Shown here in pieces: positions 35,833 to 46,295 of a stretch of 64,000 nucleotides of DNA. Within the stretch, counting starts at the first letter, position 1; each line of letters starts with the position of its first letter. Where the stretch lies: the NCBI GenBank assembly GCA_020747015.1, contig JAGTJM010000001.1:1364001-1428000 (forward strand), written 5' to 3'. The notes beneath the pieces were generated by a model. The model was not told where the DNA came from. It worked only from the letters and a program-made list of their open reading frames with translations, and searched no databases. The DNA is from Pyrenochaeta sp. MPI-SDFR-AT-0127 (Eukaryota > Ascomycota > Dothideomycetes > Pleosporales > Cucurbitariaceae). A program made the position numbers and the translations under genes.

Positions 35833-36725
35833 ATGTCTGCCAGAGCACCACAAGGTCAGCGGCCTGGAGGCTCCAGGTTTGCTCAGTTCAAGTTGGTGCT
35901 ACTCGGTACGCTTTGGGGGAGCACGATACATGGCCAGAGGTATAATGCTAACCATGCGCAGGTGAATCCGCTGTTGGAAAGGTACATATACCGCATCAAG
36001 GCAGCCACTGGACAGATATCTGAGCTAACATGTCCATAGTCGTCGCTAGTATTGCGGTTTGTCAAAGTATGGTGGCAATGCCAGCAAGAGTATCAAAGAC
36101 ACCAGACTGACTCGTGCAGGATCAATTCGACGATTACCGGGAATCCACCATCGGCGCCGCCTTCCTCACCCAGACCATTGCCCTCGATGAGAACACAACC
36201 GTCAAGTTTGAGATCTGGGACACGGCAGGCCAAGAGCGCTACAAGTCGCTGGCGCCCATGTACTACCGAAATGCAAACTGCGCCGTAGTTGTCTACGATA
36301 TCACACAAGCCGTACGTCCCCCCCATGACTATTCCACCCACCACTACGCCGCTATGCAGTATTGACAGGGATAGGCATCTTTGGACAAGGCAAAGGCATG
36401 GGTCAAGGAACTCCAGCGCCAAGCCAACGAGAACATCATCATTGCCCTTGCCGGCAACAAGCTCGATCTGGTCACCGAATCCCCCGATAAGCGCGCCATC
36501 TCCACCGCCGATGCCGAGCAGTATGCCCGTGAGGCCGGGCTCCTCTTCTTCGAGACTTCGGCAAAGACGAGCGAAAATGTTCGCGAACTATTTACGGCCA
36601 TTGCAAAGAAGCTACCGCTCGACCAAGCCGGCCCACGAAACCTAAGGCCAGGCCAGCAACGACAGGGCGTGAATCTGAGGCCCGAGGCCAACCAGACACA
36701 GGGTCCTGGAGGCTGCAATTGCTAG
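35833..36725 (+). CDS. VPS21: Rab5-family small GTPase (Vps21/Ypt5)
   Basis: Five exons, 35833-35905, 35962-35981, 36040-36066, 36120-36311 and 36375-36725, encode 220 aa. Two are microexons: 20 nt encoding the P-loop GESAVGK, and 27 nt encoding SSLVLRFVK. All joins keep frame and rebuild the standard order: KLVLLGESAVGKSS, the switch I ESTIGAAFLTQ typical of Rab5, WDTAGQE, AGNKLDL (G4) and ETSAKT (G5). The C-terminus ends GGCNC, a double-cysteine geranylgeranylation site. It controls early endosome tethering and fusion and recruits PI3-kinase and CORVET. The last intron follows DITQA, and exon 5 resumes at ASLDKAK. Confidence 0.95.
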
Positions 36726-37076
36726 GTGGTTCTAGACTGTCGTTCAAGTGTAGGTATATCGCTCGTCTGCTGTAGAGCGTTCTTATGGATTAAGCTGCAC
36801 GCCACAATGTGCCCTTTTTCGACATGTCGTCATGTTGAATTTGTGTTCGTCGGTTTCTTCCTTCCTGTAGGGCATATTTGAACCTTGGAGTACGGGACTT
36901 TATCATTGCAATTCCGAGCTATGCGTTCAAGAGAAGAGACACTGGGGCTACCTGACAATTTAATTAATGATTTCAACTTCAAGTCCCTCTCAATCCAGAA
37001 CCACAACGCTAGTTCCACGCCTTCATTTCCTCGTTTTTCCTCTGACTCCCTCGAATCATCATCTTCTGTCGTTGTT
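36726..37076. other. Convergent spacer
   Basis: About 350 bases between the Rab5 3' end and the 3' end of the small secreted protein. Probably 3' UTRs only. Confidence 0.45.
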
Positions 37077-37639
37077 TCACGCGACGAGACTTGTAATTTG
37101 GAAGTCCCACTTGTTGAACCTACGATAGTACTTCCCAGAGTCACTTGTCGTTACATTGCCTCCCTCAGCCTCGTTCCAGTTTGTCTCTTGCGTCGCAAAG
37201 CCTGTTATGTGTGTGCTAGCAGCTCGTCAGCACTCTTCTCACAATGTCGCCATTGCCCTACTCACCCATTGTTATTCCAGCTCTTCTTTATCGTAATCTC
37301 TTTGAAATTCTCGCTTATCCGGAAAGAAAAGCTGATGTCTGGATACCAACGATTCACCTCACAGGGGTAGTATTTGTAGTCGGAGAAAAGTGTCTCATAT
37401 GTCTCGCTGCTGGAAATGCATGGCGTTGTATAGGACCGGTCTGAGATGACAAAGTCGATCTCAGATGGTACCTGGTATGCGTCTGATGTGGCGATGAAGG
37501 CGTAGAAACTGTATACGGGAATGGCCAGACTTGGGGGAAGCCTTGGAGGCACGTAAGAAGAGTTGTAAGTACCGATGCGCAAGGCAAGGGAGGGTGTAGT
37601 CAGCGTAAGTAGCGCAGCATACAAGGTAGGAAGATGCAT
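37077..37639 (-). CDS. Small secreted protein, two exons, 170 aa
   Basis: Exon 1 is 37639-37266 and exon 2 is 37215-37077, with a 50-nt intron (GTGAGT donor, GCTGAC branch, GCTGCTAG acceptor). Without splicing, the frame stops one codon past the donor. With it, 46 further codons follow, ending WDFQITSLVA. The N-terminus is a clear signal peptide (MHLPTLYAALLTLTTPSLA). The mature part has two cysteines (TTPC and YYPC), enough for one disulfide, and three NxS/T sites (NSS, NGT, NVT). The spacing of the cysteines followed by ISFSFRI faintly recalls Alt a 1-type (AA1-like) proteins, but I would not assign that family. It is a candidate apoplastic protein. Splicing is inferred from sequence. Confidence 0.6.
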
Positions 37640-39410
37640 GGTCCTGTAATTTTTGGCACAAGCAACTATGCAATATCAAATGTTGAGAGAAGATAGACAA
37701 AGTATCAATGCTTTTTCTCCGTAGCTAGGGAAAAGATGGAAAATTGCTACATATATTTATACCCACCCTACGTCTGTCCCTGCCAGCTCGAAAACAGCAA
37801 AACTAACCCACCTCATGCGCAAGCAGATTGCCAGACAATCAATACTTCAACATCTCACCAAGCGTTGCAATGCGACTTAGGTGGCTAGGACACGTATATA
37901 ACTTGATCTAAAAAAGCCTTCCAGGTTGTTACATGATGCGGCTGAGCGTCGTACACCTACACAGGTAAGCGTGTTGCAAGGACGCCACGCCCAATATCTG
38001 CAACGATCTGTAGAACAAAGGTGGCATATAAAGCACGTCATCAATAGCGACTTGGTGTATTACCGCGCGGGGAGTTGAGTAGTGAAGTAAGGGGAGGTGC
38101 TGATAGTATTGCTATTAGTGTGAGCACGAAAGAAGGAACGAAATGCCAGTGCTCTGTTGCACCCGAGAGGTTGTGCAATGTGCGTTCAAAGCCCTTTTTA
38201 TCTTTTCAATTTTGGACAAAGTTTTCCTTCCCTATTTTGATGTGATGGGTCAGACTAGTACATCATCCAGGATAGCGAGCGATGCTGGGATGAGGACTCA
38301 TGTCACATTCAACACGAACAGCAAACAACAATCAACAACCCACAGTCGATGAGATACAATTGACCGATCATTTGTCCTTCATCTTCACGAGCCTCTTGCA
38401 GTCGAATATTCATTCTGATACAAGTCATCATAGTGGACACTCTGCTCCTCGCCTTGATAGAGTGAGTGAATGCGTATGTGAGCAGAGACACACCCATGAG
38501 TATACACACTATCCCGTCGCTTTAGAGCACAGTCACTAATCAAACACAAGAGACCAGCTTACAGTCCCGCTCTTATGTCGATCAACATACCAGAGAAGAG
38601 TAACAAAATATGCTCTGATCCACATACTCGAGAGCAATTCCTCAAAATCCACATTCGGACAAAGCTACCCAAGTCACCCCATCCACGAGATTCATTGCAT
38701 CAGCTGGGAGTGTTTTGGCACTCAAACCCTTGCAACTGGCCGTATACTCGTTGCATGTCAGATTGTCGGTGTCCGTGGCTGCGCTCACGTTTTCGGCTGC
38801 CCGTGTCTCAGCAGTATCGCACATCTCAATAGTGCTTTGCTCCTCTTTGTCGCAAATTTGGTTCGAAAGTGTAGGTCATGGCCCTCTGAACGGCATGAGG
38901 CCCAGCAAGACATGGTCGCACGCTACTTTGGAGAACAATTCATGATGGAATTGTCACTGCGCGCTGCCTTTTGTATTTGCAAAACAACCTGGCTCTGACT
39001 CGCTCAACTTTGCGGCTAGAAGAGCTCTTTCATTTTACAATATTTCATGACCAAATTACGAAAGCCCTTTTGAAGAGAGGGCATGACTAATAGTGCTGAG
39101 GCACTGTCCAAGTTTGCAAGGTAGAGCGAAGTGTAGGTAGAAGAGGCTGCACCAGTATGGAGGGCTCCTGCGGCTCTGATAATACGTAATAGGCTTCTGA
39201 GATGTACTTAGATTGTTTTCGAACTGGGTTTGGTGGATAATAACAGCATTTCTTGTACATGTCAGCAGTAACGTCACCCACTGCTAAGTGAGACACACAT
39301 CGAGGCGAGACGAAGCATAGCTACTTTTGATTCAATCTGCATCTACAATCCAACAACGATAGAGTATTTAGTCTTAGACTTGTGAATCGGTATGGCTAGG
39401 GTAGGGTTGC
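37640..39410. other. Spacer
   Basis: About 1.8 kb. A minus-strand frame near 38642-38880 is cysteine-containing (five Cys) but has no signal peptide, start or splice partner that I can find. Otherwise nothing is recognised. Confidence 0.35.
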
Positions 39411-39773
39411 CTACGCGAAGAATACCGCAGCAAGACACAAAGCTCCAGGGAGACCTTGGAGGAAGAAAATCTTGGTGTTTGCCGTCAGCCCTCCATAAAC
39501 ACCGGCCACAAATACACAACCCGCGAAGAACAGAGCGATTTGAGGCGCAAACACGGCGCTGGGGTGGACCAGAGACCACAAGAGGCCAGCTGCCAGAAAA
39601 CCATTGTACAGGCCTTGGTTGGCGGCCATGGTTTTGGTTTTGGCCGCAAAGTCAGGCTTGAGCGCAAACGCTTTCAACCCTGCTGGTGAGGTCCAGAAGA
39701 ACATCTCCAAGGCCATGATGTAGACATGGAGCGCGGCTAGTAGAAAGACGGTAATGGAGGCGAGGAGCGGCAT
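39411..39773 (-). CDS. DUF1304 family small membrane protein
   Basis: A single exon of 120 aa. Four hydrophobic segments fill most of the protein. The family signature is present: HVYIMALEMFFW near the N-terminus, then ANQGLYNGFLAAGL, and a Gly-rich pair of spans at the end (FFAGCVFVAGVYGGL, GLPGALCLAA). DUF1304 proteins occur in bacteria and fungi as small integral membrane proteins with no assigned activity. The length matches the family. Start at 39773 (MPLLASITVFLL). Confidence 0.9.
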   Translation of the reverse strand: MPLLASITVFLLAALHVYIMALEMFFWTSPAGLKAFALKPDFAAKTKTMAANQGLYNGFLAAGLLWSLVHPSAVFAPQIALFFAGCVFVAGVYGGLTANTKIFFLQGLPGALCLAAVFFA

Positions 39774-41699
39774 TGTAGGCGCGGATCGAGGGTTGGATGC
39801 GATATTGATTCTGACAGATGATGATTTGTGAGCGTGATCGAGTCTGGCGAGGAGGAGGGGATCAAGGTGAACAAATAGCTAGAGGCCACTTCGGCTTTAC
39901 TTGTGAAAAACGCTAGTCTAAACGCGTTGCAGGATTGCTAGCGATACGGGTAAATACCTTTCTGTAATGCCGAGGCTCTTGCAATGCAGCAGAATTCGAG
40001 GTTGAGCTGTAAAAGTGTCTCGCTACCCTATGTATCTTGCTTCCCAGTCGGGGACGTTACTCTTTGAAATGACCCTCGTGATCCTATTGTAGCAAAGGCG
40101 ACACACAGCCACCAGCTGCTGACTATCCATCCTGCCGAGGCTATTACATAAGTTTTGATACGGAGGTATCGTCCGTGCGGATCTTGGTTGGCGTCGGGCA
40201 TTGCAGTTTCAGGTACCGACCAGGGTGGCGTTGCCGTATATCTTACTTGTTACGGCCACCACGCAGTCTATAAGCGCTGGTGCGTTGATCGTTGATGTTG
40301 TTTATCAATTACTAGAGATAATTCTACTACCTAAAGCCGTTTCCAGTCGGTCGCCGTGTAGCAAACAGGGATGGCTTTTTGTAGCTAGACGAGCTACTCT
40401 TCTAAACTGTGTATTCAAAGAACATGAAAGAAAGAGTAATTTTTGATACTAAAACGAGGAAATTATTGCCCAGGTCCCTAGGATTAATGCTACAGCTGAT
40501 GTAAGCGAGGGGCCGACGTTGCTGACTGAAGTTCATGGTTGAATGTCAAAGTACCTGTCTTTTGTCTCGCCTTGGTGTATCTCGCGTCACAGTGGGAAAC
40601 GTTAATTACCTTACAATAACTGCCAAGGCCATTGTACTCGTAAGAATCTTTTCACATTCCTCAACTACCACGTTTGCGCCTGTTCCCCAATGTATATCGT
40701 GTTTCAAGCCTTTCTTTCAGAGAAAGGTATGGACATATTGTGAGGGTAGCTAGCCTCTGTTACGTTTGCTATTGCTACACGGGAGAAACCATCAGAAGAT
40801 AGTCTCTTTGTTTTTGAGAAGCCTGATTAGATAGGTATCCTGAGGCGCACATAATTGCCTTTTCCAGTTTTTTGATGTGTGTCGTGAAAAAAAATTCTAC
40901 TAACCGTAATGCCAAAATACGGAAATGACGAGCTTATACCGTACGCAAGTGAAAGTTTAGGCTTTAGGGTATGTTTTAGTAGCATAATGGGCGTTCAGAT
41001 AAAGTTAACTCACATGGTAATGATAGCAAGGTTTGCGTTCTCGAGAAGCACTTCAAACGTGCAGCAGGATGCCCCCACTCTCATATCAAACATTGCAAGG
41101 AGAAAATTTCGGCGTGCTTCAGCTCAGAAAATAAGGAGGCAGGTTGTATAGAAAACTGTGGCAGCTTTATTAACAGACCCTAGCCTCATTCTAAAACTGG
41201 TAATGAGTCCAACGTGATTATCAAACTATCAATGAGCTTAAATTTAGCAACAATCCTTTCTTTGCTAGTGAAAATTTCGTAGTATGCATATGGAACAAAT
41301 CCCGAATGCATGTTTCGATGTCTTAACAAAGCACAGTGTTGCCTGCTTGTGAACAATGAACATTCAATTCTACCAAGTTAAGACTTCTTTCACCGCGAGT
41401 TGTATCACTGATTCAACAAAGCATTCTTTTGCATCGTTACTAGTAAATGGGGCGGCACTAAGTTAAAAGATTTACATAATGAAGTTTGCATGCATCTTTG
41501 TCTCCGGTGTCATGCCTTTGAACACTGTAAGCGCACAAACTGGATGGATTTATATGTTTAACCCCTATAAAGGCAGGGTCTCCAACGCTATTGCCCTTGT
41601 AATCAAAGCTATTCATATTCTTGTATGCCCGACCATCGGATAACCTGAATACCTACTAACTTCACATAACACGAAACACGACTCCTCTGACAGCATATC
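39774..41699. other. Spacer
   Basis: About 1.9 kb, AT-rich by eye from about 40400 onward. Small plus-strand frames (40201-40446, 40909-41151) carry no motif. No gene is supported; the end should be the promoter of the RING gene. Confidence 0.4.
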
Positions 41700-42614
41700 A
41701 TGGCTCCAAGAAAATCCAGCGCTTTAGTGCCTTCTCGAGCTCAGTTTCTGGAAATCGGCTTAGTGAGCGAACCATCTCCTAGAAATTCGACATGTTCCAT
41801 CTGCCTAAGCTTGTGTAACGATGACCGAGAAGTTGTCAAGCTAAAGCCATGTGAGAAGTGCTACTTTCACCGGGATTGCATTACTTCTTGGGTTGGATCA
41901 TCACACGAAAGCTGTGGAACATGCCCGAATGATCGGACTGTTCTTTTTAGACCAGATAGCCCGCGTGTTAAGCATGGAGAAGAGCTTGCTAGCGGGTCAA
42001 ATGAAGCGGAAACTACGATTTCCACAATGCTGAGAGGCCTGGAAAACTCGATGGAAGCGTTGATGGCAGCTTCGGAACTACCACTTAGTGAGGCATTAGT
42101 CGCTCAAAGCCTATCTCGTCATGCTGAATTTGTACGCCTCCAGGAAAGTGCAGATGGTGATAGAGACGTCATTGCTGCATGGCGACAAGCCGAAAATAAT
42201 GGGTTAAGGACCAGTGTCAGATCAAGCTATGATATCATACGGAGCCAGCCATCACACCTACCTTCAGATGTGCTTGAGCGGTTCAATCAAGCTGCCCGGT
42301 CTGCCCAAGCTGATTATGACCGTCTGATGGCTCGCTTTGTGAACGCCGGCGTAAGATTGATGCATCAACGCATGGACCTGCTGGTTGCGCGCATTGATAG
42401 GGCTCTCCAGCATCGATACAATCGAGTCTCGACGTCTACGGTTCTCTACGACGCGGAACAGATCAAATCACGAATCCGTGGGTTCCTTCGAAGAATCGAA
42501 CATGATCGTTGGACCTTCCTGGTATCCATTTTTGGCGAGGCTGACCATCTTGAACGGCGAACTTCCGATTTTGAAAGAACTGCATCACGCTACGGGTATG
42601 CGAGATATACATAG
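41700..42614 (+). CDS. RING-finger protein, putative E3 ubiquitin ligase
   Basis: A single exon of 304 aa. A RING-type zinc finger lies at residues 32-75: C32-x2-C35, C51, C54, H57, C60, then C72-x2-C75. The position that is usually His in RING-H2 (C-x-H-x-F-H) is Cys54 here (C-EKCYFHRDC), a variant ligand set. The linker FHRDCITSW is otherwise classic RING-H2. The remaining 220 residues are helical and charged, with repeated Arg-rich heptad-like stretches, and have no recognised domain. It probably acts as a ubiquitin ligase or a RING scaffold, substrate unknown. No membrane span. Confidence 0.75.
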   Translation: MAPRKSSALVPSRAQFLEIGLVSEPSPRNSTCSICLSLCNDDREVVKLKPCEKCYFHRDCITSWVGSSHESCGTCPNDRTVLFRPDSPRVKHGEELASGSNEAETTISTMLRGLENSMEALMAASELPLSEALVAQSLSRHAEFVRLQESADGDRDVIAAWRQAENNGLRTSVRSSYDIIRSQPSHLPSDVLERFNQAARSAQADYDRLMARFVNAGVRLMHQRMDLLVARIDRALQHRYNRVSTSTVLYDAEQIKSRIRGFLRRIEHDRWTFLVSIFGEADHLERRTSDFERTASRYGYARYT

Positions 42615-42996
42615 GCCCCGCGGCATAGCGTTCTAGAGAAGACTCATAGACTAACTACTGCACTTCTTTATCGTAGGAGCATCCTTGGTATCTCAAAATT
42701 TCACTTTCTTGTAAGATTACGTCTGCGGGTTGGGCCGCGAGGGACTTGACCAAGCTTGTGAAGCGCAAGTAGGCTCTTCAATTGTGGCGAACAGGGTTGG
42801 AGCATCGCAACACCGAGGCAGAAACTGTGTAGTGTTACCTCACTGAGATTTTAAGATATATAGAGTTAATAAGTTTTGAACAATCATGCAAGTTGTCCCT
42901 CACCGTGCCATACCATTGATAAGATCGCCGGAGTCTTTCAAAGCTCCCAGGGTAAACACGAGACCGTTGGGAGGCCATACCGCCATGTTGGCCTCT
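42615..42996. other. Convergent spacer
   Basis: About 380 bases between the 3' ends of the RING gene and the methyltransferase; no feature seen. Confidence 0.45.
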
Positions 42997-44193
42997 CTAC
43001 TGTGGTTTCTGCCCATAAGTGATGTGAAACTGAACATAAGTATGTACATTGGGATCTCTGACTTCTCTCTTCGCAAGCGCTAGAATAATTTGCAGATCTT
43101 CTGCTCTTCTACCCAGGACTTGTGTGTAGCCGCGTAACATGTAAGCTTCGAATCCACCTTCCAAGATCATGATTTGCTCAAGTCTACCGACAGTTCGTAA
43201 CCTCTTAGAGCGGGGCCATGGACCCATGGGTAATTTGAATACTTCGTCTTGAACGTTGCGAAAGCCAGCGACTCGCATTTGTTCCGCCCAGCTTCGAGGT
43301 GCGTCAAGCGGTGCGCCCATCTTTTCCGCTATTTCGGCATAAAGTCGTCCACTCTCTACATAGCCACTGTTGGGAGGGATGCTGTCATCATCTGTAAGAG
43401 CACCAGGGATTGTGCTTGCCAACTGGATCCAGCCGCCTGGCTTGAGATGCGTATACGCTTGTTCTATCAGGCGCGACCAGTCCCGCACAGCCGTCATCAG
43501 GTCGCGTCCGTGAATGAAATCAAAGTGAGCAGGTCGGTACGGCCAGTCTTCTTCGACGTCGTCAATTTCAAATAAGCAGTTTGGCGGCACAAAAGCGGGT
43601 TGCGTGGCTGCGATGTCGACTCCTAGCACTTCCGCATTAGGATACTTATCGGCCATATCGATAGCCCATATGCCAGTGCCTGTTCCGAGATCGAGAATAC
43701 GGCTATTGCCAGTACTGAGTTGCTCATCTGAGACGGGTGCAACATAAAGTCGGTCTCTGAGGAGAAGATTGTATTTGTGGTGTTGCAAGTCATTTCGGTC
43801 CATCTCCTTTTCATCGATGGGCATACCGTACTCATGCTTGCCATATGTCGCATATAGACGACCTTCAATTTCTACCCCACGCCTGACTTCTGATAAGATT
43901 GATGAAAGAAATGATGAAGCATCGGAGTCGGCGTATCTGCACGTTTGGTCAGCGACATGGGCTTTGATGCTAATAATTGTTGAATACCCTTCATCGGTAG
44001 ACGCTTCACTAGTATCATCTTGAGCTTGGAGCAAATGGTTACCGCTATTCTCTTGATCGTATTCGCTTGAGGACTCGATGCCGGAGTCTACCGCGGATAA
44101 CAGTGCAGTGCTAGGGTCTGCTGTAGAGGCGGATGCATCAGCAATCGTAGGACTTTGTGCCTTTGGACTTTGCTGCATTATGACGTCTTGCAA
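42997..44193 (-). CDS. SAM-dependent methyltransferase, LaeA/UMTA-like
   Basis: Two exons, 44193-43988 and 43936-42997, encode 381 aa. The 51-nt intron (43987-43937) has GTATTC donor, GCTGAC branch and TGCAG acceptor. It is divisible by three and stop-free, so an unspliced reading of 398 aa also looks valid. Removing it yields TDEGYADSDASSFLSSI, the usual DEGY-SD leader of this family, so I prefer the spliced form. The methyltransferase core has motif I ILDLGTGTGIWAIDMA, an acidic motif LGVDIAATQP, the HFDFIHGRD block and LKPGGWIQ. Fungal relatives include LaeA-like regulators and enzymes inside secondary-metabolite clusters. The N-terminal 70 residues are Ser/Ala/Asp-rich and disordered. Divergent from the O-methyltransferase at 44413. 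Confidence 0.85.
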   Translation of the reverse strand: MQDVIMQQSPKAQSPTIADASASTADPSTALLSAVDSGIESSSEYDQENSGNHLLQAQDDTSEASTDEGYSTIISIKAHVADQTCRYADSDASSFLSSILSEVRRGVEIEGRLYATYGKHEYGMPIDEKEMDRNDLQHHKYNLLLRDRLYVAPVSDEQLSTGNSRILDLGTGTGIWAIDMADKYPNAEVLGVDIAATQPAFVPPNCLFEIDDVEEDWPYRPAHFDFIHGRDLMTAVRDWSRLIEQAYTHLKPGGWIQLASTIPGALTDDDSIPPNSGYVESGRLYAEIAEKMGAPLDAPRSWAEQMRVAGFRNVQDEVFKLPMGPWPRSKRLRTVGRLEQIMILEGGFEAYMLRGYTQVLGRRAEDLQIILALAKREVRDPNVHTYVQFHITYGQKPQ

Positions 44194-44412
44194 TCAACGT
44201 TGTACAATAACCATGTTCCGCGGGTAGCAAGTCGGCGAAAACCACAAGGTTGTGGTGCCACGATACTGATAACGTCCTGGTGGGTTGCTGGGTTCGGCAG
44301 CATGTTCCGGAGTACAATCATCCGATGTGGGGTCCACCACTGCGATCACGTCACACAACGGACCGAGGACAGCTCGTTTGTAACACATTACCGTCCTGCA
44401 GGATACGCCAAT
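44194..44412. promoter_or_regulatory. Shared 219-nt divergent promoter of two methyltransferases
   Basis: The two methyltransferase starts lie only 219 bases apart in opposite directions, which suggests joint control. The stretch holds no gene. No specific factor site is claimed. Confidence 0.5.
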
Positions 44413-45671
44413 ATGACTTCTACTCCCCTTTCGAAGACTACACTCTCCCTCCTCGACCAAATTGCTCAACTCAGCAACGGATTGAGGGATGGCCACCAGG
44501 GTGCAAGAGAAGGATTGCTGGGCGCTTGCGCCAGCCTTATATCTGAACTCAGTCACCCCTCTGAGACCATGCTGCACTTGCTTTGGGCCCAACCCGCGCA
44601 CCTGAACGTCCTTTGGATGGCTGTCGAGGTCAAGCTTTTTCAAGCAATGGAACACACTCCGGAGAAAGGTGCCGCTGTCGCCGAAATTGCGAAAAAATGC
44701 AAAAAGCAAGCAGATCCAGTCATCATTGGACGCATGCTCCGGCATCTTGCTGCCATGGGAACTGTCCGCGAAACCGGACCAAATACCTTTGCGACTACGG
44801 CTACCGCAAGGGCTTTTGCTGAGCCAGCATATCAGGATACCATTTTGTACATTGCAGAGAACTTCTCGCCAGTGCACCAATCTGTACCCTCCTACTTTGA
44901 ATCTCACGGCTTCAAATCTCCCGACTCGGGTACTGATGGACCATTTCAGCATGCTTACAATTGTAAGGGAAGTCATTATTTCGAATATTTCCAGAAATTC
45001 AATCCAGAAATGGGCCGACGCTTCGCCAGCATGATGGACATATGGAGTAGGGGCAGACCGCGATGGTTCTATGATGATTACTACCCCGTGAAAGACCGGT
45101 TGATCAATGGTGCTGAGAGCGATGCTCCTTTCCTGGTTGACATCGGTGGTGGCTCGGGACATGATGTCGAAGGCCTGAGGCAAGCTTTTGCGGATCAAGT
45201 GCCCGGAAAGATCGTCCTGCAAGATAGACCTGAGATTATCGACATTGCAACTGTCAGCGTTGGTATCGACAAGATGGCACATGACTTCCTAACGGAGCAG
45301 CCTATCAAGGGCGCACGTGCATACTACCTCCACTCCATTGTACAAGATTGGAATGATGAAGTGAACACTCAAATTTTGAAATCTATCGTACCAGCAATGA
45401 AGAAAGGGTACTCCAAAGTTCTCATAAACGACTTTGTAGTCCCAAATGAGGGCGCCCATTGGGCCCAGAGTGAGTTGATCATCAATGCAGCTTGACAGCT
45501 TATTAATGAACGACAGCTTGTCTCGACTGGGAGCTCATGGTCAGCCTTGGAGCACGCCATCGCACAGAAGTTGAGCACCAGACATTGTACGAAGGGGCTG
45601 GCTTGAAGATAACGGGCATCTGGCGGCATCCACAAAGCATGGACTCATTAATTGAGCTAGAGCTCGCATGA
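44413..45671 (+). CDS. O-methyltransferase, plant-COMT-like fungal type, with atypical catalytic site
   Basis: Two exons, 44413-45469 and 45517-45671, with a 47-nt intron (GTGAGT donor, ACGACAG acceptor), encode 403 aa. Without splicing, the frame stops at 45495 and lacks its C-terminus. Splicing restores WAQTCLDWELMVSLGARHRTE and the ending SLIELELA, standard for the family. An N-terminal winged-helix dimerisation domain (about 60-140) is followed by the SAM-binding VDIGGGSGHD (about 239-248). In active relatives the catalytic base is the His of a (L/V)-HDW motif; here the motif reads HSIVQDW, with Gln311 in that place. The enzyme may be inactive, use another base or have a changed role. The ATG at 44413 (MTSTPLSKTTLSLLDQ) is the first that gives a normal N-terminus. 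Confidence 0.85.
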
Positions 45672-46295
45672 AGCGACACTACACCCTTGCTTGCGACATA
45701 GACGCGGGTTCAACAACTTTGAGCACCAATCAGCAAAAGAATATACTATAGCAGCAAATAATTCAGAGCAGCATTATTTGCGATTCAACAAATTTAGATT
45801 CGAAGGAGAGATGCCTGCAATTCTAGCCAGAACCAAGCACTACCCTAATGACTGCCTCATGACAATCCCACATCTTTATCTTGGCTGCAGCCTTACTGCA
45901 CTTGTATATTGCTTCATGCTTTAGCGGTGTCTTCAATGGGGAAGGCAGCTGGTAGAAGCGCAATGTTCAGACATCGCGCATCCCGGAACAGATCAAATTA
46001 GCGAATAGCCCTACGCTAGAGCTCCAGGCTGTGGGGCCTAAGCGCCTAATGCCTGGATCTTGAGCTGAAAAAGGACTGTGGCTGCCGCCACATTGTTATA
46101 CCCGAAGTCATGCTGGCCCAAATCAAGGGCCGTTCTAGTCGGAATAGCTGATTCCCATGTTTGCCGGCAGCTTTTCTTTCTGATGTCCATGAACCTTCCG
46201 CCTCGCTCAAGATACTTATACAGCCGCTTACCCAGTGTGCCACCTGCTTCAACCACACTATTTGACCTTGCCAAATTGCTTGTGATAACGCGAAC
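45672..46295. other. Spacer
   Basis: About 620 bases. A minus-strand frame over 46038-46340 is antisense to the next gene's start and is not supported. Nothing else is seen. Confidence 0.4.

Noticed and set aside
36830..37144. 104-codon minus-strand frame overlapping the small secreted gene
   Set aside because: Different frame from exon 2, with a stop just upstream and no signal peptide; the spliced model explains the sequence better.
38642..38880. Cysteine-containing minus-strand frame
   Set aside because: Five cysteines but no signal peptide, and the frame has a stop just upstream with no usable acceptor to link an earlier exon.
44194..45282. 362-codon minus-strand frame
   Set aside because: Antisense to the O-methyltransferase; no domain.
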